This document shows, piece by piece, positions 48,613-61,442 of a stretch of DNA of 64,000 nucleotides. Position 1 is the first letter of the stretch; every line of letters starts with the position of its first letter. Source of the stretch: Panorpa germanica (Eukaryota; Arthropoda; Insecta; Mecoptera; Panorpidae). The stretch covers positions 4,960,001 to 5,024,000 of the forward strand of contig OY783203.1 in assembly GCA_963678705.1 (NCBI GenBank). The letters run 5' to 3'. Below the pieces are notes generated by a model. That model saw nothing but the letters and a program-made list of their open reading frames with translations. It did not search any database and had not been told where the DNA came from. A program made the position numbers and the translations under genes.

Positions 48613-51003
48613 GCTTTTTATGCAAGATTATATAATGTCATGCATTAACTTTATATATTACTAAAATGTTTTTAAAGTTGTTTGCATTTATTTAATATAT
48701 TATATTTAACTACAGTAAATAATAAAATATTGGGTCAAAAATATTACATTTTAAGATTAATGGTTACAGTTATTTTTGGAAAATATGCAAGCAAAATCGA
48801 GACGTTAATATCTAAAATAAAACAGTAAAAAATATAGCTCAAAAAAGCGGCAAATTTTCACTATACACCCAAAATTCTTTGCCTGAAGTATATATTTTTT
48901 TTAAATTGGTAATAAAATCAGAAACAGGTCGTGGGCCACAATTTAATTGTTACTGGATACAATTCAAATATGCTTTGTGATTTTGCAAAAATATTATTTA
49001 TTTCCAAGAAAGATACAGTTGGAGTGAAAAGCAAGGGGTCCGTTTTATGTGTAGTGTTTTAAAAAGTCTTAATACTTGTTTTTATTTATTGTTTTATTTC
49101 ATTTATCTTAAACGTAAGATAATTTATGTAATTAAAAATATCACGTAGTCAACTTTCAAACATTGGGGAATTATCAGGGGCTAAATTCTTCGTCCTTAAA
49201 TCAGTTATAATCTAAACACAGTATATTTGCTATTTATAAACAAACAAATCTACACTTTAAGTAACTCGCTTAGAACAAAAGAAGATATTAAGATAATAGT
49301 TTATGACTAAGTAAATTATTACTTAATGTAAGGTACCATATATGTTTTGTGTTTTGCGAAACACGTTATGCCTAATAAAATAGAATCCAAAAGAAAATGA
49401 CATCGTCATCGTAAAATGAGTGATACAACAAACTACAAATTACTTAGCTTTTGCAGAATGATTTAAATGCTATAAATAAAACTTTATTTATGTGTAACTA
49501 CTGTATTAGTTCACATTTTTCTCATAGTTCATCTCAGTCAAATTATACAAATTTTAAAATAAGGGGTTCCTTTACCCTTACTCTAACCTATAAAAAAAAG
49601 ATATGAAAATATTTTTATATGTATAATACAAGAAGGAGTATATTTTGAATATATATGAGTATTACAGCCAATGTGATGATCTAAATATTAAATATAAATA
49701 AACAAATACATAGCTCGTAAAAAAATAAGCAATAAATAATAGTGATCAATTTAAACAAAATATGAAGCTGTTATGTTTACTGTGTATAACATCTTTAGTT
49801 CAGGGATGTTTATTTTTCTTCTGTTAGATGAGTTTTCTCTTTGTTTTGTACCGAGGATACCCTAAAATAACGTCGATGTTATTACAGCCAGCAGCTCCAG
49901 GGTGTCATAAATGTATAAACTTACTCCCTTCGTATCCCACACTCTGTCGTAATTAACTATTGTATATTTGCATAGAGCGCTAACGGAAGAATCAAAAGTG
50001 AACTTTCAAGCAAACCCATTACAACCATCCAGTTTTGAATGATTATAAATTTTACATCTATCAGATGTACAAGCAAATGTTGTATGTACAAATTGTAGAA
50101 AATTAAGTCCTCCCTCAGATTAATAATTATTATTTTTATCATAGTACCCACTGGTTAAAAGTAATAGCCTAAAATCAGTTTTTAGGTTCCATTTTTATTT
50201 GGTGGTTGAGTTTGGACCTATGGATCTATATAAGCTTGAGGTTTGCTTATCTGCGATGTTGACGGTTTCCAATTCTCGGATTGCTTGATTGCATCTAACT
50301 CCTTTGATAGCTATAGATTGCGCCAAAACTTCTCGAAGGACCTTTTTGTTATTAAATAATTAATAACAATTTTTTATTTTTCTTTAAATCAAATAGCAGC
50401 GAAACACTAGTATTTTACATAAAAACATTTATTATACAAATACACTTGACGAATTACAATAATTGAAACTTAGATGAATAATTATATGTATCAATGTTAC
50501 TGCGATACAATTTCACTATTAAAATCTTTTATTATAATTATTAAACTGTTGAAAGTTGGAGTTGATAATTTAGATGTTTACTGTTCTAGATGATAGCTAA
50601 TAAGTTAAAATATTTAGTGATGTTTATTGTATGAAGTTTGAGTTAATAATAATATTTTAATAGTGTTTTAACAGTACATTGGTACAAAAATGCATTTGCC
50701 AAACCAGCTGGTGTCCTTGGTACGGGCTGGTACGGTCGAATACACAATGCCAGAGTAACAATGACAATAACTTTGTTGGTTAATTCAATAACAAAGAAAG
50801 ATAAAATATTTGATTAAACAAAAGAATTATTACAGAACTTAAGAACTAAAAATATACAAAATTAGATTCTAATGAAATACATTAAAGAATGCGAAATATC
50901 TATATAAAAATATAGGTTGTGTATGCGTTCTTTACCATTTGGACTCTATACTCTAAAACATATTCAAAATCCTAAGCTATACGATACGAAGTAGGTCTAA
51001 AAT
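48613..51003. other. AT-rich spacer
   Basis: A GC-richer patch at 50690-50760 (CCAGCTGGTGTCCTTGGTAC) is open on the minus strand for about 50 codons (LCIRPYQPVPRTPAGLAN) without recognisable domain or clear splice sites. No other signal. Confidence 0.35.
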
Positions 51004-51250
51004 CAGGGCCGCTTTTAAGCATAGACAACATAAGGACGTGTCTAAAGGCCCGCATCACAAACAGGGCAAACAAAACCAAGAAAATAAATTGTTTCAGAAT
51101 AATTAATTATTTTCAATAGTGAAAGAAATGATTTTTTTTCTTTTTCTAGGTCTCGCGGATATTTTTGGGAACTTCCTATTTTTTTAAATTTATTTAATTT
51201 TATTAAAATATCTAGTGCCTAGGGGCCCACCGATCCTAAATTCAGGCCTG
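51004..51250. mobile_element. hAT-like remnant
   Basis: Left end CAGGGCCGCTTTTAAGC; right end reverse-complemented CAGGCCTGAATTTAGGAT, with subterminal GGGCCCCTAGGCACT. The CAGGGCCG-type ends and GGGCCCC subterminal block resemble hAT non-autonomous elements. The flanks do not give a clean 8-bp duplication, so the right boundary may be altered. Confidence 0.45.
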
Positions 51251-52456
51251 TTGCTTTGCTAAAAATCAAGCCGTTATAACCGACCATTTTGAAACATCTT
51301 ATTTGAAAAATGGCAACATTATTTGTTTTTTTTTATTGTCACAACATATAATAAATTTATTAGTAATAATTTTTAGGTCTCAAGAAGTTACAGTTCTGAA
51401 TGTAGTAGCTATTGTTAATTTTCGTATATTTATCATTTTATTAGTATACATAATTTTCATTCCGTTAAATCTATTATGCATTCCGTAGCATAACTCTGAA
51501 CAACCCCGATAATTTCATCCCCAAACCAATGACACTAAATTATTTGACTGAATGATTGATTCTCTCCATTTATTTTATCAGTGCCATCATAATATTTTAT
51601 AATCTTATCACAGATAATTAGACATAATAAATGATAAATATAATACTTTTAAATACAAATAAAATAATCAGACGAAATTCTACTCCTAGTTTACTAACTT
51701 TACAGAGATCATAAAGCATAAAGTTACTTGCTTTATTATTTATCTCTGATGTCTTATCTCAATTCCAGAAGATTTAGTTACAAAGTACATAAAGCACAAA
51801 AAATAAGTGTTACATTAATAATTATTTATAAGAAATAAATTACAATAAAAATACAAAAATGTGTACATTGATGATTCAATATCGATTATTTTTATTTTAA
51901 AAATTTATTAAAATTATAAAATATAACATAAACGTAAATGTATAGCATACAATATGGTATTATAAAAGAAAAAAAATTATAAAAGAAAAATTGCTGTTAG
52001 AGAACATGTCTGAAAACGCCGATATTTTGAAAATCGAGACACTTTTCATAACTTTATATACTATTAAATTGGTTGATAACTACGAGTATATAATATTAAT
52101 ATCATAAATTATTAAATTTTTCCAACATTCTTTTTAATATTATCATTGATATCTGAACCTAACACCTTGTATAATAAAATAATCCTCTTCATGCACTGAA
52201 GAGTCTCTCAATGACTCGACTGGCAGCCAGTGCTTTTATACTTTTTATGCTTTCAGGTAGACCATGAGCTATTTTCTATATAGACCACAATCTAATTTTA
52301 TGATGCCATGTTTTATTCTACAGCTGTAGTTAGCTGTTTAATTGCTTCTACAAAGTACTCAGCATTTTAGAAGCATCATCAGTTTTTAAATACACTCCAT
52401 TACACAATAAATACATGACAAATCAAATACACATTACATTTATACATACCTACTCT

Positions 52457-52458
<2 letters not shown>
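51251..52458. other. AT-rich spacer
   Basis: A 61-codon hydrophobic frame at 51303-51488 looks composition-driven. Nothing else recognised. Confidence 0.4.

Positions 52459-52548
<90 letters not shown>
52459..52548. repeat. (TA)n microsatellite
   Basis: About 45 TA units, ending about 20 bp before a full-length SINE. Confidence 0.98.
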
Positions 52549-52553
<5 letters not shown>

Positions 52554-52565
52554 TTTAATAAATTG

Positions 52566-52836
52566 TAATAGCCTACTAGATAACACAGTGGGCGAGAGTA
52601 TTGATGCTTGACGCTGACTGCTGTGTATTCGGGTTCGATCCCCGGACAAGCGGTATATTTTAATAAAGTTTACTTACTATCAAAGTTAAATTTATTATGT
52701 ACATACATAATATTTAAAATTATTAGGCAGAGGTGTATTACACATATATGAGTTCACGCCACCATAAAAACTCCAGGAGGTTATAGATAATAGGCCTCAG
52801 CATCAGACATAGGCTGACGTTAAATAAATTAAATAA
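52566..52836 (+). mobile_element. Full-length tRNA-derived SINE (best copy)
   Basis: Modules in order. (1) Head ACACAGTGGGCGAGAGTATT with A-box-like TGGGCGAGAG. (2) B box GGTTCGATCCCCGG, about 50 bp after the A box, giving a type 2 internal pol III promoter. (3) A linker and an AAGTTAAATTTATTATG region. (4) A central palindrome region, TTATGTACATACATAATA. (5) TTAGGCAGAGGTGTATTACA. (6) CACCATAAAAACTCC and AGCATCAGACATAGGCTGAC. (7) Tail GTTAAATAAATTAAATAAAG. The parent tRNA cannot be named. No ORF; mobilisation would need a LINE reverse transcriptase. Its tail does not match the LINE 3' end seen here, so the partner is unknown. Confidence 0.88.
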
Positions 52837-53819
52837 AGTTTGGATATGTGGGCTGATTACACATTGCTAGTATTTCAGCAATGATAATTTTTTGTATACA
52901 TTATCTTTCATTTACGTATAAGAATTTAACGAAATAGATACTTTTGTATACATCTTAAATACATATATCTGTGTTTAACAGGTATTAATTATAGTCTAAT
53001 AAAATAATATTAATTTAAACATTTAAACGTTTAGTTCTTAATTTAGTTTACTTCACAGTAATATTGATTTTTTGTTTGCATTCATTTTTAAGATTATTTA
53101 TTTGCAAAGTTTGAAATAAACGTCAAAAAACAAAATTATTCTTTTAAAACTGTCGATATTTGATGTTCTGTAACTTCCAAACTAAGTTTTAGCGGGTGTA
53201 ATAAATATTCTATAATATGAAAATGGCTCATGGATATTTTTCTTTGTTTTCTTAAGATTTTGAAGTTATTCGTTATATGTACATGTATTTTATATGAATA
53301 TAAAGTATAAATATAAGAATAGAATTACAAAATACTAATATTATAAACTTATTTCTGTTTGAAACTGACAAAATAATAAAAGCATGAAACTAACCAAGTA
53401 AGATTCCCTAAATGTCAAAAAATGTAATATAAGCGAGGTTGCCAAGTCTGAAACTTCTCATTGGTCTATAGATAATAATGTTTTTTTTACTTTATTTCCG
53501 TCTCATTCTAACCAGTAACATAAAGAAAACGTCCTATCTCATTCGGATTCATGTGGTGCACCCCTCCTCTAAGTAACATCGACCCACATCGGCCATGTTG
53601 GATACACAGTCAATTTGAAATAAGTTTAAACAGTTCGAAACACGGCAGCATTTAGAATGAAATTTCCTGAAAGAACATGGACAGTAAAGTAACTTATCAA
53701 GATATGTCTGAGATAAAAGATTTCTGAGATATCGAAAATAAATTAGGTATCAATTAACATTTTTTTAAAGCGGTTCTGATGACTGTTTTTATAAATGCTT
53801 TTAACTCATCGTATATAGG
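52837..53819. other. AT-rich spacer
   Basis: GGCCATGTTGGAT near 53591 is a GCCAT-type word. No gene. Confidence 0.4.
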
Positions 53820-54700
53820 CTGTTATGCATGCACGATTCGTACTGTGGAGCTAGCTCACAGCCAAGGTATCGTTTAATGCCAATCGCTGAGAGGTCGTAT
53901 GTCGCAAACACTCACGGCACAACGTTCATTTACGTAAGCTATAGTCGCCGTATCACCGTTAGTCGCTTGTCGTAGCCGCTCACCGCAAACCCTTAGTCGG
54001 CTTAGTCGTATTGTTGTTTATATCTTTTCATCTCATTTGACATGTGAACATAGTAGTGTGTATTGTATTGTGCTTTTTGTATACATTTAATTGATACGTT
54101 GAGAGACTTGCACACTGTACGACTATAGTGAATACTACACACTCCACACACACACACACACAGTCATGTGTGACGTGTGGACCTGCAGGACTACTAAAAC
54201 ATTACTTCTTATTTTAAACACTTCGGTGTGTGTCGTTCGAACGTCGTCGTAGTGTTGTGCTTGTCTTCTTCTTGTTCTTGTTTGAACATTTGAATGGTTT
54301 GAAGGCTCTATAAAAGCCTACGCGATTTTTATAAGCCGGGAAGCGACGCACAGCATTAGCAGCCAGCCGGTATGTTGGCGTCCGTCCGATCTCCCTGTGC
54401 CTGTGCCTGTGCTGGTGCCCGTCGTTCAGCCCGTTCTCAGCCTTAAACCCGTACTATATTCTCCGGGTATTACGGGTTCTACGGACGCGGACGGCTGCCA
54501 GGCTATTTCAACATACAGAAGGTAGTCGTGGTAGCACGGGGGATGAACCACGACTATAAATAACTTCAAAAAACAGGGGGTTCTGTTCTTTTACGGTTTC
54601 GTGGAGTTCCGAGGGGTTTCACCCTTAAACATTCGCTCTGTGATTGGACGTTTTCTCGTTCTAACATCCCCTACCACTATTATAATATAAGTTGTTTTTG
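53820..54700 (+). promoter_or_regulatory. GC/CpG-richer candidate promoter and 5' region
   Basis: The longest segment with elevated GC and CpG in the window. It holds a cluster of TAGTCG words (53942-54013), a (CA)n at 54143-54162 and TATAAAAG at 54309-54316, with a second TATAAG at about 54330. Transcription would be expected roughly 25-35 bp downstream, around CGACGCACAGCATTAGC. A possible donor CCG|GTATGT and a short ATG frame (54371, 24 codons, MLASVRSPCACACAGARR) follow. An inverted CCAAT (GATTGG) lies at about 54642. No conserved protein exon follows, so this could be the first exon of a gene extending to the right, or a non-coding RNA. Strand is inferred from the TATA orientation. Confidence 0.4.
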
Positions 54701-56321
54701 TGTTCAACGTATACACGTATTTCAAACTATATCATATATAATATACAATATTAAACTTTTGTTATTTGTAACATTGTGTGTGAGAATAGTATATAGGCAT
54801 TTGTGCTTTTTTTTATATTGCTATAAACAAAAAAAGTGATTCATTTGTAAAAGTTTACGTCGCGAACGTTGTAAATCAATTAAACCGTGAATTTGCTAAT
54901 TCTGCACGGTAATTGTGTTCTGTTTATAGTGTAGTGTGTTTGTTTATGAACCTGTGATTTATTAATATTACCATTACCATTACTATTACTGCAATTGTTA
55001 ATTAGAAGAACTTGATATTCGTTTTCCTGTTATTATTTTGTACTGCTAACACGAGGATTGATTTTATGGGACCATTTCGTAAACAGCATGGATACGTAAC
55101 AGTTACAGTAACAACAACAATAACAACAACAACAATCTGACAAAGAAAACAAGCAACAGGATTCAAATAAGGTATTACAAATGACATACAAGTACTGCTA
55201 TGGTAATTGCACGAATATAACACAGATGTCACTTGCTTAACACAATCATTGTAAAAATTAAACACTTATATAAAACATTTGTGTATAAGTCGAATCCGTG
55301 ATATGTGTTGTATATTCTTACATGCTGAAGAAGTTGCAGACGTTGACGATTTGTTTGCATCTCAAAGCACATGACCGCGTAAACTGTATGAGTACATAGC
55401 TATACCATCCCTACATCCCAGTTTTATGACCATCGTTTATCTATGTCATGTAAATGTATTATGTTTGTTTCTTATTGGTAAAATAAAGTACATTTTGTAT
55501 CAGACTCGCTCACACAGTAGGAGTCCTAACTTTATACTTCAAGATTCAAGTCTATTTATTCGAATACATTAGAAATGTGTACAAACAACATGGTGCATTA
55601 CTAGTAGAATAGGTTGTAAATAGGACAGGGGGGGATTAACTGGATTATTAATTTATTTTATATTCTAATTATACTCATGTATGCCTAACCGTGATAAATT
55701 GCCAATGATTGATACAGTGATGTATTTAAAAACTTATTAACCTAATGATCATCCATTTAATTCAATAAATGTTGCGGTGCTTGTGTTTATAAAATGTGTT
55801 TGTTATGTCATTATTGCGCAAACTCAGACTCGAGTTGACAATCACAGTCCTTCAACGAATCTTTGTTGATCACTGTTACTGCTTCTGCTGAAATGTTGTC
55901 ATTTCTGCAGCGTCTGCATTACATGACTGTACTATAGACAAATATATATGTATATAAACAAAAACATTTGACATAAAATGGTCTGTCATGTCGTTATAAA
56001 TGCCATTTTATAGCATTAAACTCACGTTGCTCATTTAAATATAGATAAAAAACTTCATTTGTACTATTACAGAATGCAATATATAAATATGTACGTATAT
56101 AAGTACATGTGCGCCTGCAAGTAGGGGTACTAGCCCTACTTTATACACTAGATACAATAGAATCTGTTGTTTTGCAATCCTGTAACCAAATATCTGCAGA
56201 CGCACTAGCTTATATTTATATATAACTTTGATGATGAAGATTTGAGTAATCTAGAAACACATAGGCTATTTTATTTCTTTTTTTTGTTTCAAATATATTT
56301 AAAAATTAAATTATGTTTTTG
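54701..56321. other. AT-rich sequence downstream of the candidate promoter
   Basis: An AACAACAACAATAACAACAA-type patch at 55110-55137 is the only notable tract. If the 54.3-kb promoter is real this would be 5' UTR or first intron. No conserved coding sequence seen. Confidence 0.35.
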
Positions 56322-56480
56322 TTCATTTAATTTATTTAATGTCGGTCTATTTTTGGTGCTGAGTTCTGTTACCGACGACCTCTTATTATGTTGACAGTTT
56401 TTATGATATCGTACTCTCATATATATAACTATACAAACAACACCGCTGCCTATAAACAATTTGACATTGATTATTACAAA
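56322..56480 (-). mobile_element. SINE, 3' two-thirds
   Basis: TTCATTTAATTTATTTAATG, TCGGTCTATTTTTGGTGCTG, GAGTTCTGTTACCGACGACC, TATTATGTTGACAGTTTTTA, then CACCGCTGCC. The palindrome region is degraded. Confidence 0.8.
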
Positions 56481-57607
56481 TCCCATGTGCCATCTATGAA
56501 CCATGCAAACTACTAACGATCAAGCGATTAACAGTTTTATTTGTTTCTTTTTATACTTTGTATTTAACTAAAGCTTCTAAAATACTCATATCTGCCTGCC
56601 TCAAAGCTTTCTCATGGAATTTGTTTGTATAATAAATTTTAATTTTAATTTGATTCATACTTTTACAAGAGTAAAAGCAAGAAGTTTTTTAAATTTGTAA
56701 TTAAAACATTTACATAATTATATGTACATAGAAGCATCTTCTAACGAGCACCGCGTTTGGTAGAATGGGCTCTCTTTATATATATATATATATATACATA
56801 AATAATTTTGCAACAAAGTAATATTTTATAATGTTGCAGAGGACTTTGACATGGTAAAAGCTTACAGCTTCAAACACTAATCACTTTACGGGCTAGGTAA
56901 GCCTGTCCATAAATTACAAGTCGACTTTACATTATATTACATATACACGTATACCATGGAGAGATACAATACATTCCGTCTATAACTCGAGACGGGATAG
57001 ACATATATCGTTATATATAATACATTATATACATCTATATATATATACTTCTACATTCTATACAAAATGCTATCTTCTTGAAACTTGATATGCTTCGAGT
57101 TTCTTCTTTTTCGTATAACATACCATGAAAAAACTTCTACATTATTTTCAGGTACACTCATATAGAAAAGAGAATCTGAAGTTTAGATATTTTTGTAGAT
57201 ATGATATATTTCTTAAATTGGATTCTGTAGTCTGAAGATCGGTGTTATATTATATACAATGTATTGTTATTGTTAAAGGTTTACCTTAATTATTATTTAT
57301 ATTATACATTTATAAATAAATAATGAAAAAAAAGATATATTTTACATTTTAAAACATTTATTCAAATTAATATTTCAAAGTTACAAGGTGCATAAATATA
57401 CATATTTAATGTAGTTTACGTAAACTGTATGGTGGATTACATATTTTTAATTTTAAAGTAATATATTAGTATACAGGTTAAAAGTAATAGGTTAAAATAT
57501 ATATATTTTTAATTTGAAATGTAGATATTTTATTCATTTCTTATTTTTTTACCTTTTGTAGAAATAATTAACAAAATTTTAGTTTTTCTGCCTGTAACTA
57601 TAAAAAT
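56481..57607. other. AT-rich spacer
   Basis: Short TA runs at 56777-56797 and 57035-57050. No gene recognised. Confidence 0.4.
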
Positions 57608-57730
57608 ATATATTCCAGGTAGAAGATGTAATGTCATTTAATACTTTAATTAGCTTGTAGTATCCTAGGAAGAAAACATACGCAGCAAGAAAATGTCTGT
57701 ATGAGAAATGGAAAATGAACCTTTGAATTA
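57608..57730. repeat. 'AGCTTG' dispersed repeat, degraded
   Basis: CCAGGTAGAAGATGTAATGT, TTAGCTTGTAGTATCCTAGG, GCAGCAAGAAAATGTCTGTA, GAGAAATGGAAAATGAAC: partial matches in family order. Confidence 0.4.
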
Positions 57731-58539
57731 ATATTGAAAAAACTGTTGTAGTTCTGCTATTATATATCTTAAAATAAAGTTAAAAAATTAAAGGTATATG
57801 TATAAATTTTGACAGAGTATGTATACACTTTTATCTGAGTCATTGTTGAACTTCCATTTCCTTGAACTATTATTTTCATTTATTTATTTATTTTTCATAG
57901 CAACAGTATACCTCCGTTAATATTGCTAATTAAATAGTGGCTGTTAATCAGTGAATTCCGAAAATTAGGTCTTCCCTCTTTGATCACATTTCATTTATTC
58001 CTTAGGGATCATACATAATCTACGTTACACAAATTTCACGTTTTTGAAACACTTCTACTTTCAAATAATAAATACATACATATGTTTTAAGTGCGCCACT
58101 GCATTTTATAAATTTCCGTAGTTTCCTGTTTTAAAAATGTAATATTTATTTCTAATGTCTCTAGTTTGTCGTGAATTGTGTTTATAATGGCTCTATTAAA
58201 ATTATTATTGTCTTTATATACATATAAATTGATTTTCTTTTTTATTACGTATCTGTAAATGGTTGAACTGTAATTTAAAATAAAAGAAAATTGATTTAGT
58301 TATATTTTTATATCAAACTTACATATCCAGAAAAAACTAATGTTAAATATATTTATATGTAGGTAGCATTTAATTTGCAGATACGGTTAAACGTTATATT
58401 TTATTTTAGAACGATTGCTTTTTAAATAAATCTTACCCTAATTTTGAACTAAATTTTATATTATCAATATCAATATGTTGTCGTAATTTTAATCGTGCTC
58501 TATTATAAATATATTGCATTTTCAATTATTTATTATTAT
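57731..58539. other. AT-rich spacer
   Basis: Nothing recognised. Confidence 0.4.
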
Positions 58540-58592
58540 TTTTTATTTCATTTTGCAGTAGCCTATGCTGCGTTCTTTAACCGACGACGTGT
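58540..58592 (-). mobile_element. SINE 3'-end fragment
   Basis: TTTTATTTCATTTTGCAG, TAGCCTATGCTGCGTTCTTT, AACCGACGAC correspond to the minus-strand SINE tail. It mimics a splice acceptor (TTTTGCAG) but is explained by the SINE. Confidence 0.6.
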
Positions 58593-60119
58593 CGTGGCTT
58601 CATCAATATAATTAATTACATTTGATCACAGTTATCTGTATTATGATAATGAATCTTTGTTTTGACATTTTATAAGTTAGCTCAAAAATTTTATAGAACG
58701 CTTGATTTTGAAAGGTCAAAGGTCACAATGATCAGTTTATGTAGATATCTTTTATTCCCAGGCTCTAAATAACATTTAGAGTTACAAGTAAAGTTGTAAA
58801 CCATAAGATTCTCTACAAATTTGATTTTGTATTATTCTAATTTTTTTTAAGAGCTTTAAAGCGTCTGGTAGAAGTTGTCTTGACAATAGTATTTGTTGGT
58901 TTTTAAAAATATTCTGTAAAATATATATATATATATATATAATCTAGCTATCATATAGTCAATCTAACAAGATTGTAGTGTTAGTTCTTAACAACAATTA
59001 CACTATTTATTCTCAAAAGTGCAGCTTTGCTAAAAGGACGTAGGTCTGAAGACTGAGGACTGAGAACCAAAAACTATTTGTTCATGAATTGAAGTGTTGT
59101 TTTGAGGCACCCCACATAATCCCACTAAATAAACGCTTTTGGTCAGCATTGTGAAGTGATCAAACAATTATTCAGCTAATTTTCTCAGAAGTTCATTACG
59201 TATTGGATAATTTACAGACATGCTTATGTGAGCATCATTTTACAGCTTTGTTCAAGTGTATTACACAAAACGCCACACTATATTTCAAGCGTGTACGCTT
59301 TATGGATAGCGCCTAATATTTATTTATTTATCTCCAAAGCAAAAAGATTGACAATGCTGTTTTAACCACTTTTGAGATTTATGACGAAGCGATTAAATCT
59401 AGACATTTATAGCGTACAATTGCCACATAAAATATTAACAAAACGTTCATTGTTGCATCTTAATTGTTGCAACGAATGTAAACAGAAATTAAAGATGCAT
59501 CTTAATAAATGCATTACAAATTATTTTTAGTACTACTTAAAAATTAATTATTTATTTTAGGAATATATAGTAGCCTTGGATATTGACCTATATGAATTTT
59601 ATATTTAATTATTTTTAGTTTTATGTGCGATTTATGTCATTTTAATATTCTTGCTTGGTTACCTGTATTAACAATTTTTTTTCTTATGTTTATGTTTTCT
59701 TTTTCTAACACTACTTCATGAAAGAAGCATAGAGCTTTTGCGAAATCTGATAGAAGAAGCTTTGCACTCTGTGCAGAAGTATATAGAGTATTTGATAAAA
59801 CTTATAAAATTTTCTTACAATAACTGACTAGCCCAGGGCTAAGCAAAAAATCAAACGAGTCTTAGATTTGATCAAAGTTTTTTTTGGTCGTCGACTTGAG
59901 CAAAGCTACTCAAGCGTGTTTTTTATTTATGTGTTACATGATGTGTCACTTGAAATATCTTAAAACTAGCTTTAACATAATTATCGTTTTCAAATCTGGA
60001 TTAAATCAAGAATGTGACCTCGTGAGGGGTCTCGTGAGAGCTAAAAGAAGGGTAATTTCAAATACACTTGAATTTGCATGCGAGCTAAAAAGAATAAGGT
60101 TTCCATATTGAGTATTGTC
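58593..60119. other. AT-rich spacer
   Basis: (TA)n at 58920-58940. A 75-codon frame at 59884-60111 has no recognisable domain. AGCCCAGGGCTAAG at 59831 is palindromic but isolated. Confidence 0.35.
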
Positions 60120-60310
60120 TCGCAGTACAGCATCACTTTTATTTTTGTCAATGCCTTTGGACTGTTTAAAAACGGCACACAGTTTTCATACGCTCTTTGC
60201 TTTCCTTGTCTCTTTTCCACAAATCCTCTATGGTTTTTTCTCTATCACTCCTAAAATAGCATTTTCCACTCATATGCTCCAACGTTAGTTTTTCGTCTTA
60301 ATTCTATGTG
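60120..60310 (-). mobile_element. LINE 3' coding-end relic
   Basis: Minus strand reads DEKLTLEHMSGKC, then YFRSDREKTIEDLWKRDKES, corresponding in order to the knuckle and basic tail of the LINE at 22804. Start and end are diffuse; too decayed to give exact ends. Confidence 0.5.
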
Positions 60311-61309
60311 GTATTTTTGCCACCACTTGTCAAGTTTTCTGCGTACTTCAATGCTCCTATATATATTCATACAAATACATTACATTCAATACATATACAT
60401 TTAAATGAAATTAATTCCTTTACCGAAGGTTTCAGGTTGTTTATTAAGAGTATTATAAATATACCATTATTTATAAATTCTATATCACAACTATTTAATT
60501 TATCTGGTTCGTTTGAGATAAATACTTCACTGGATGTTGAGTGTATTCATCCTACATACTCTTAATCTTGCGCCTGCGTAGTGCGTGGTAAATAGCATCA
60601 CCATTCACCATCTACCTGAGTAAGGACTTTGACTTGGCGGGAAACGAGTTTTAAAGGCCACGCCACTACATCAGCCGACTTTATCAAAAACATGTTTTTC
60701 TAAGATAGAAAAGACATATAAAAATATTTTTTTTTATTTTTTAAAAGAAACTTCCATTTTATCAGTTATAATTAACAATATACCAGTTATGTTTTTTTAT
60801 ACAGCTAAAGAAATCGTAGTTTAAATATTGTAAATAAGAAAATTTAACTTCATTTAGATTTATCTTATTTATACTCAAAAAGATAATTGAGGTTATGTAC
60901 CGCATGCTTCATACAACTAACTTCAAGTAACTTAAAATAATGACCAAGTAGTTATTACAGTTAAATGACCTTGTCCTTATCGAAATAGTGCAACGTCATT
61001 AAATAGGTAATTATTATTCAAGTTTTTGTTGAACATCTACCAGTGTATGTCATCATAATAGTAATGTAAATGCAGACGGTATTCATGGTATTTCAACTAA
61101 ATTTTTGTGGTGAACAGTGTTACACAAAAAATTACTCATATGTAGACTTATATATTAGAGTTACTCTAAACAGAGATATTGGTTTATTCCGCAAGAATCT
61201 GTGTTTTTTTTTTTGTTGACATCTGGGTTTTCTTTGTAATAAATCGAAAGAAGATATATTTCAGAAAGGCTGTATAATGTTTTACGCCATAGGTAGAAAT
61301 AAACCTTGT
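60311..61309. other. AT-rich spacer
   Basis: An 85-codon frame at 60308-60565 is unassigned and overlaps the LINE relic edge. Nothing else recognised. Confidence 0.35.
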
Positions 61310-61412
61310 AAGTAGCTTGTGGCAAGCGAGTAAGTTTGCACCTTGCACTGGAAAAGAATTTCTATATGAAAAGCAGAAAAAGAATCTTGAAATTAGTTTG
61401 TGGTAAATAAAA
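61310..61412 (-). repeat. 'AGCTTG' dispersed repeat
   Basis: AGTAGCTTGTGGCAAGCGAG, GCACCTTGCACTGGAAAAG, TTCTATATGAAAAGCAGAAA, AATCTTGAAATTAGTTTGTG: nearly a full unit. Confidence 0.55.
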
Positions 61413-61442
61413 ATAAGAGGCCTATAGTTGAAAATACGAGAT

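Noticed and set aside
58551..58600. Splice acceptor-like TTTTGCAG followed by an apparent exon
   Set aside because: The sequence matches the minus-strand SINE tail.
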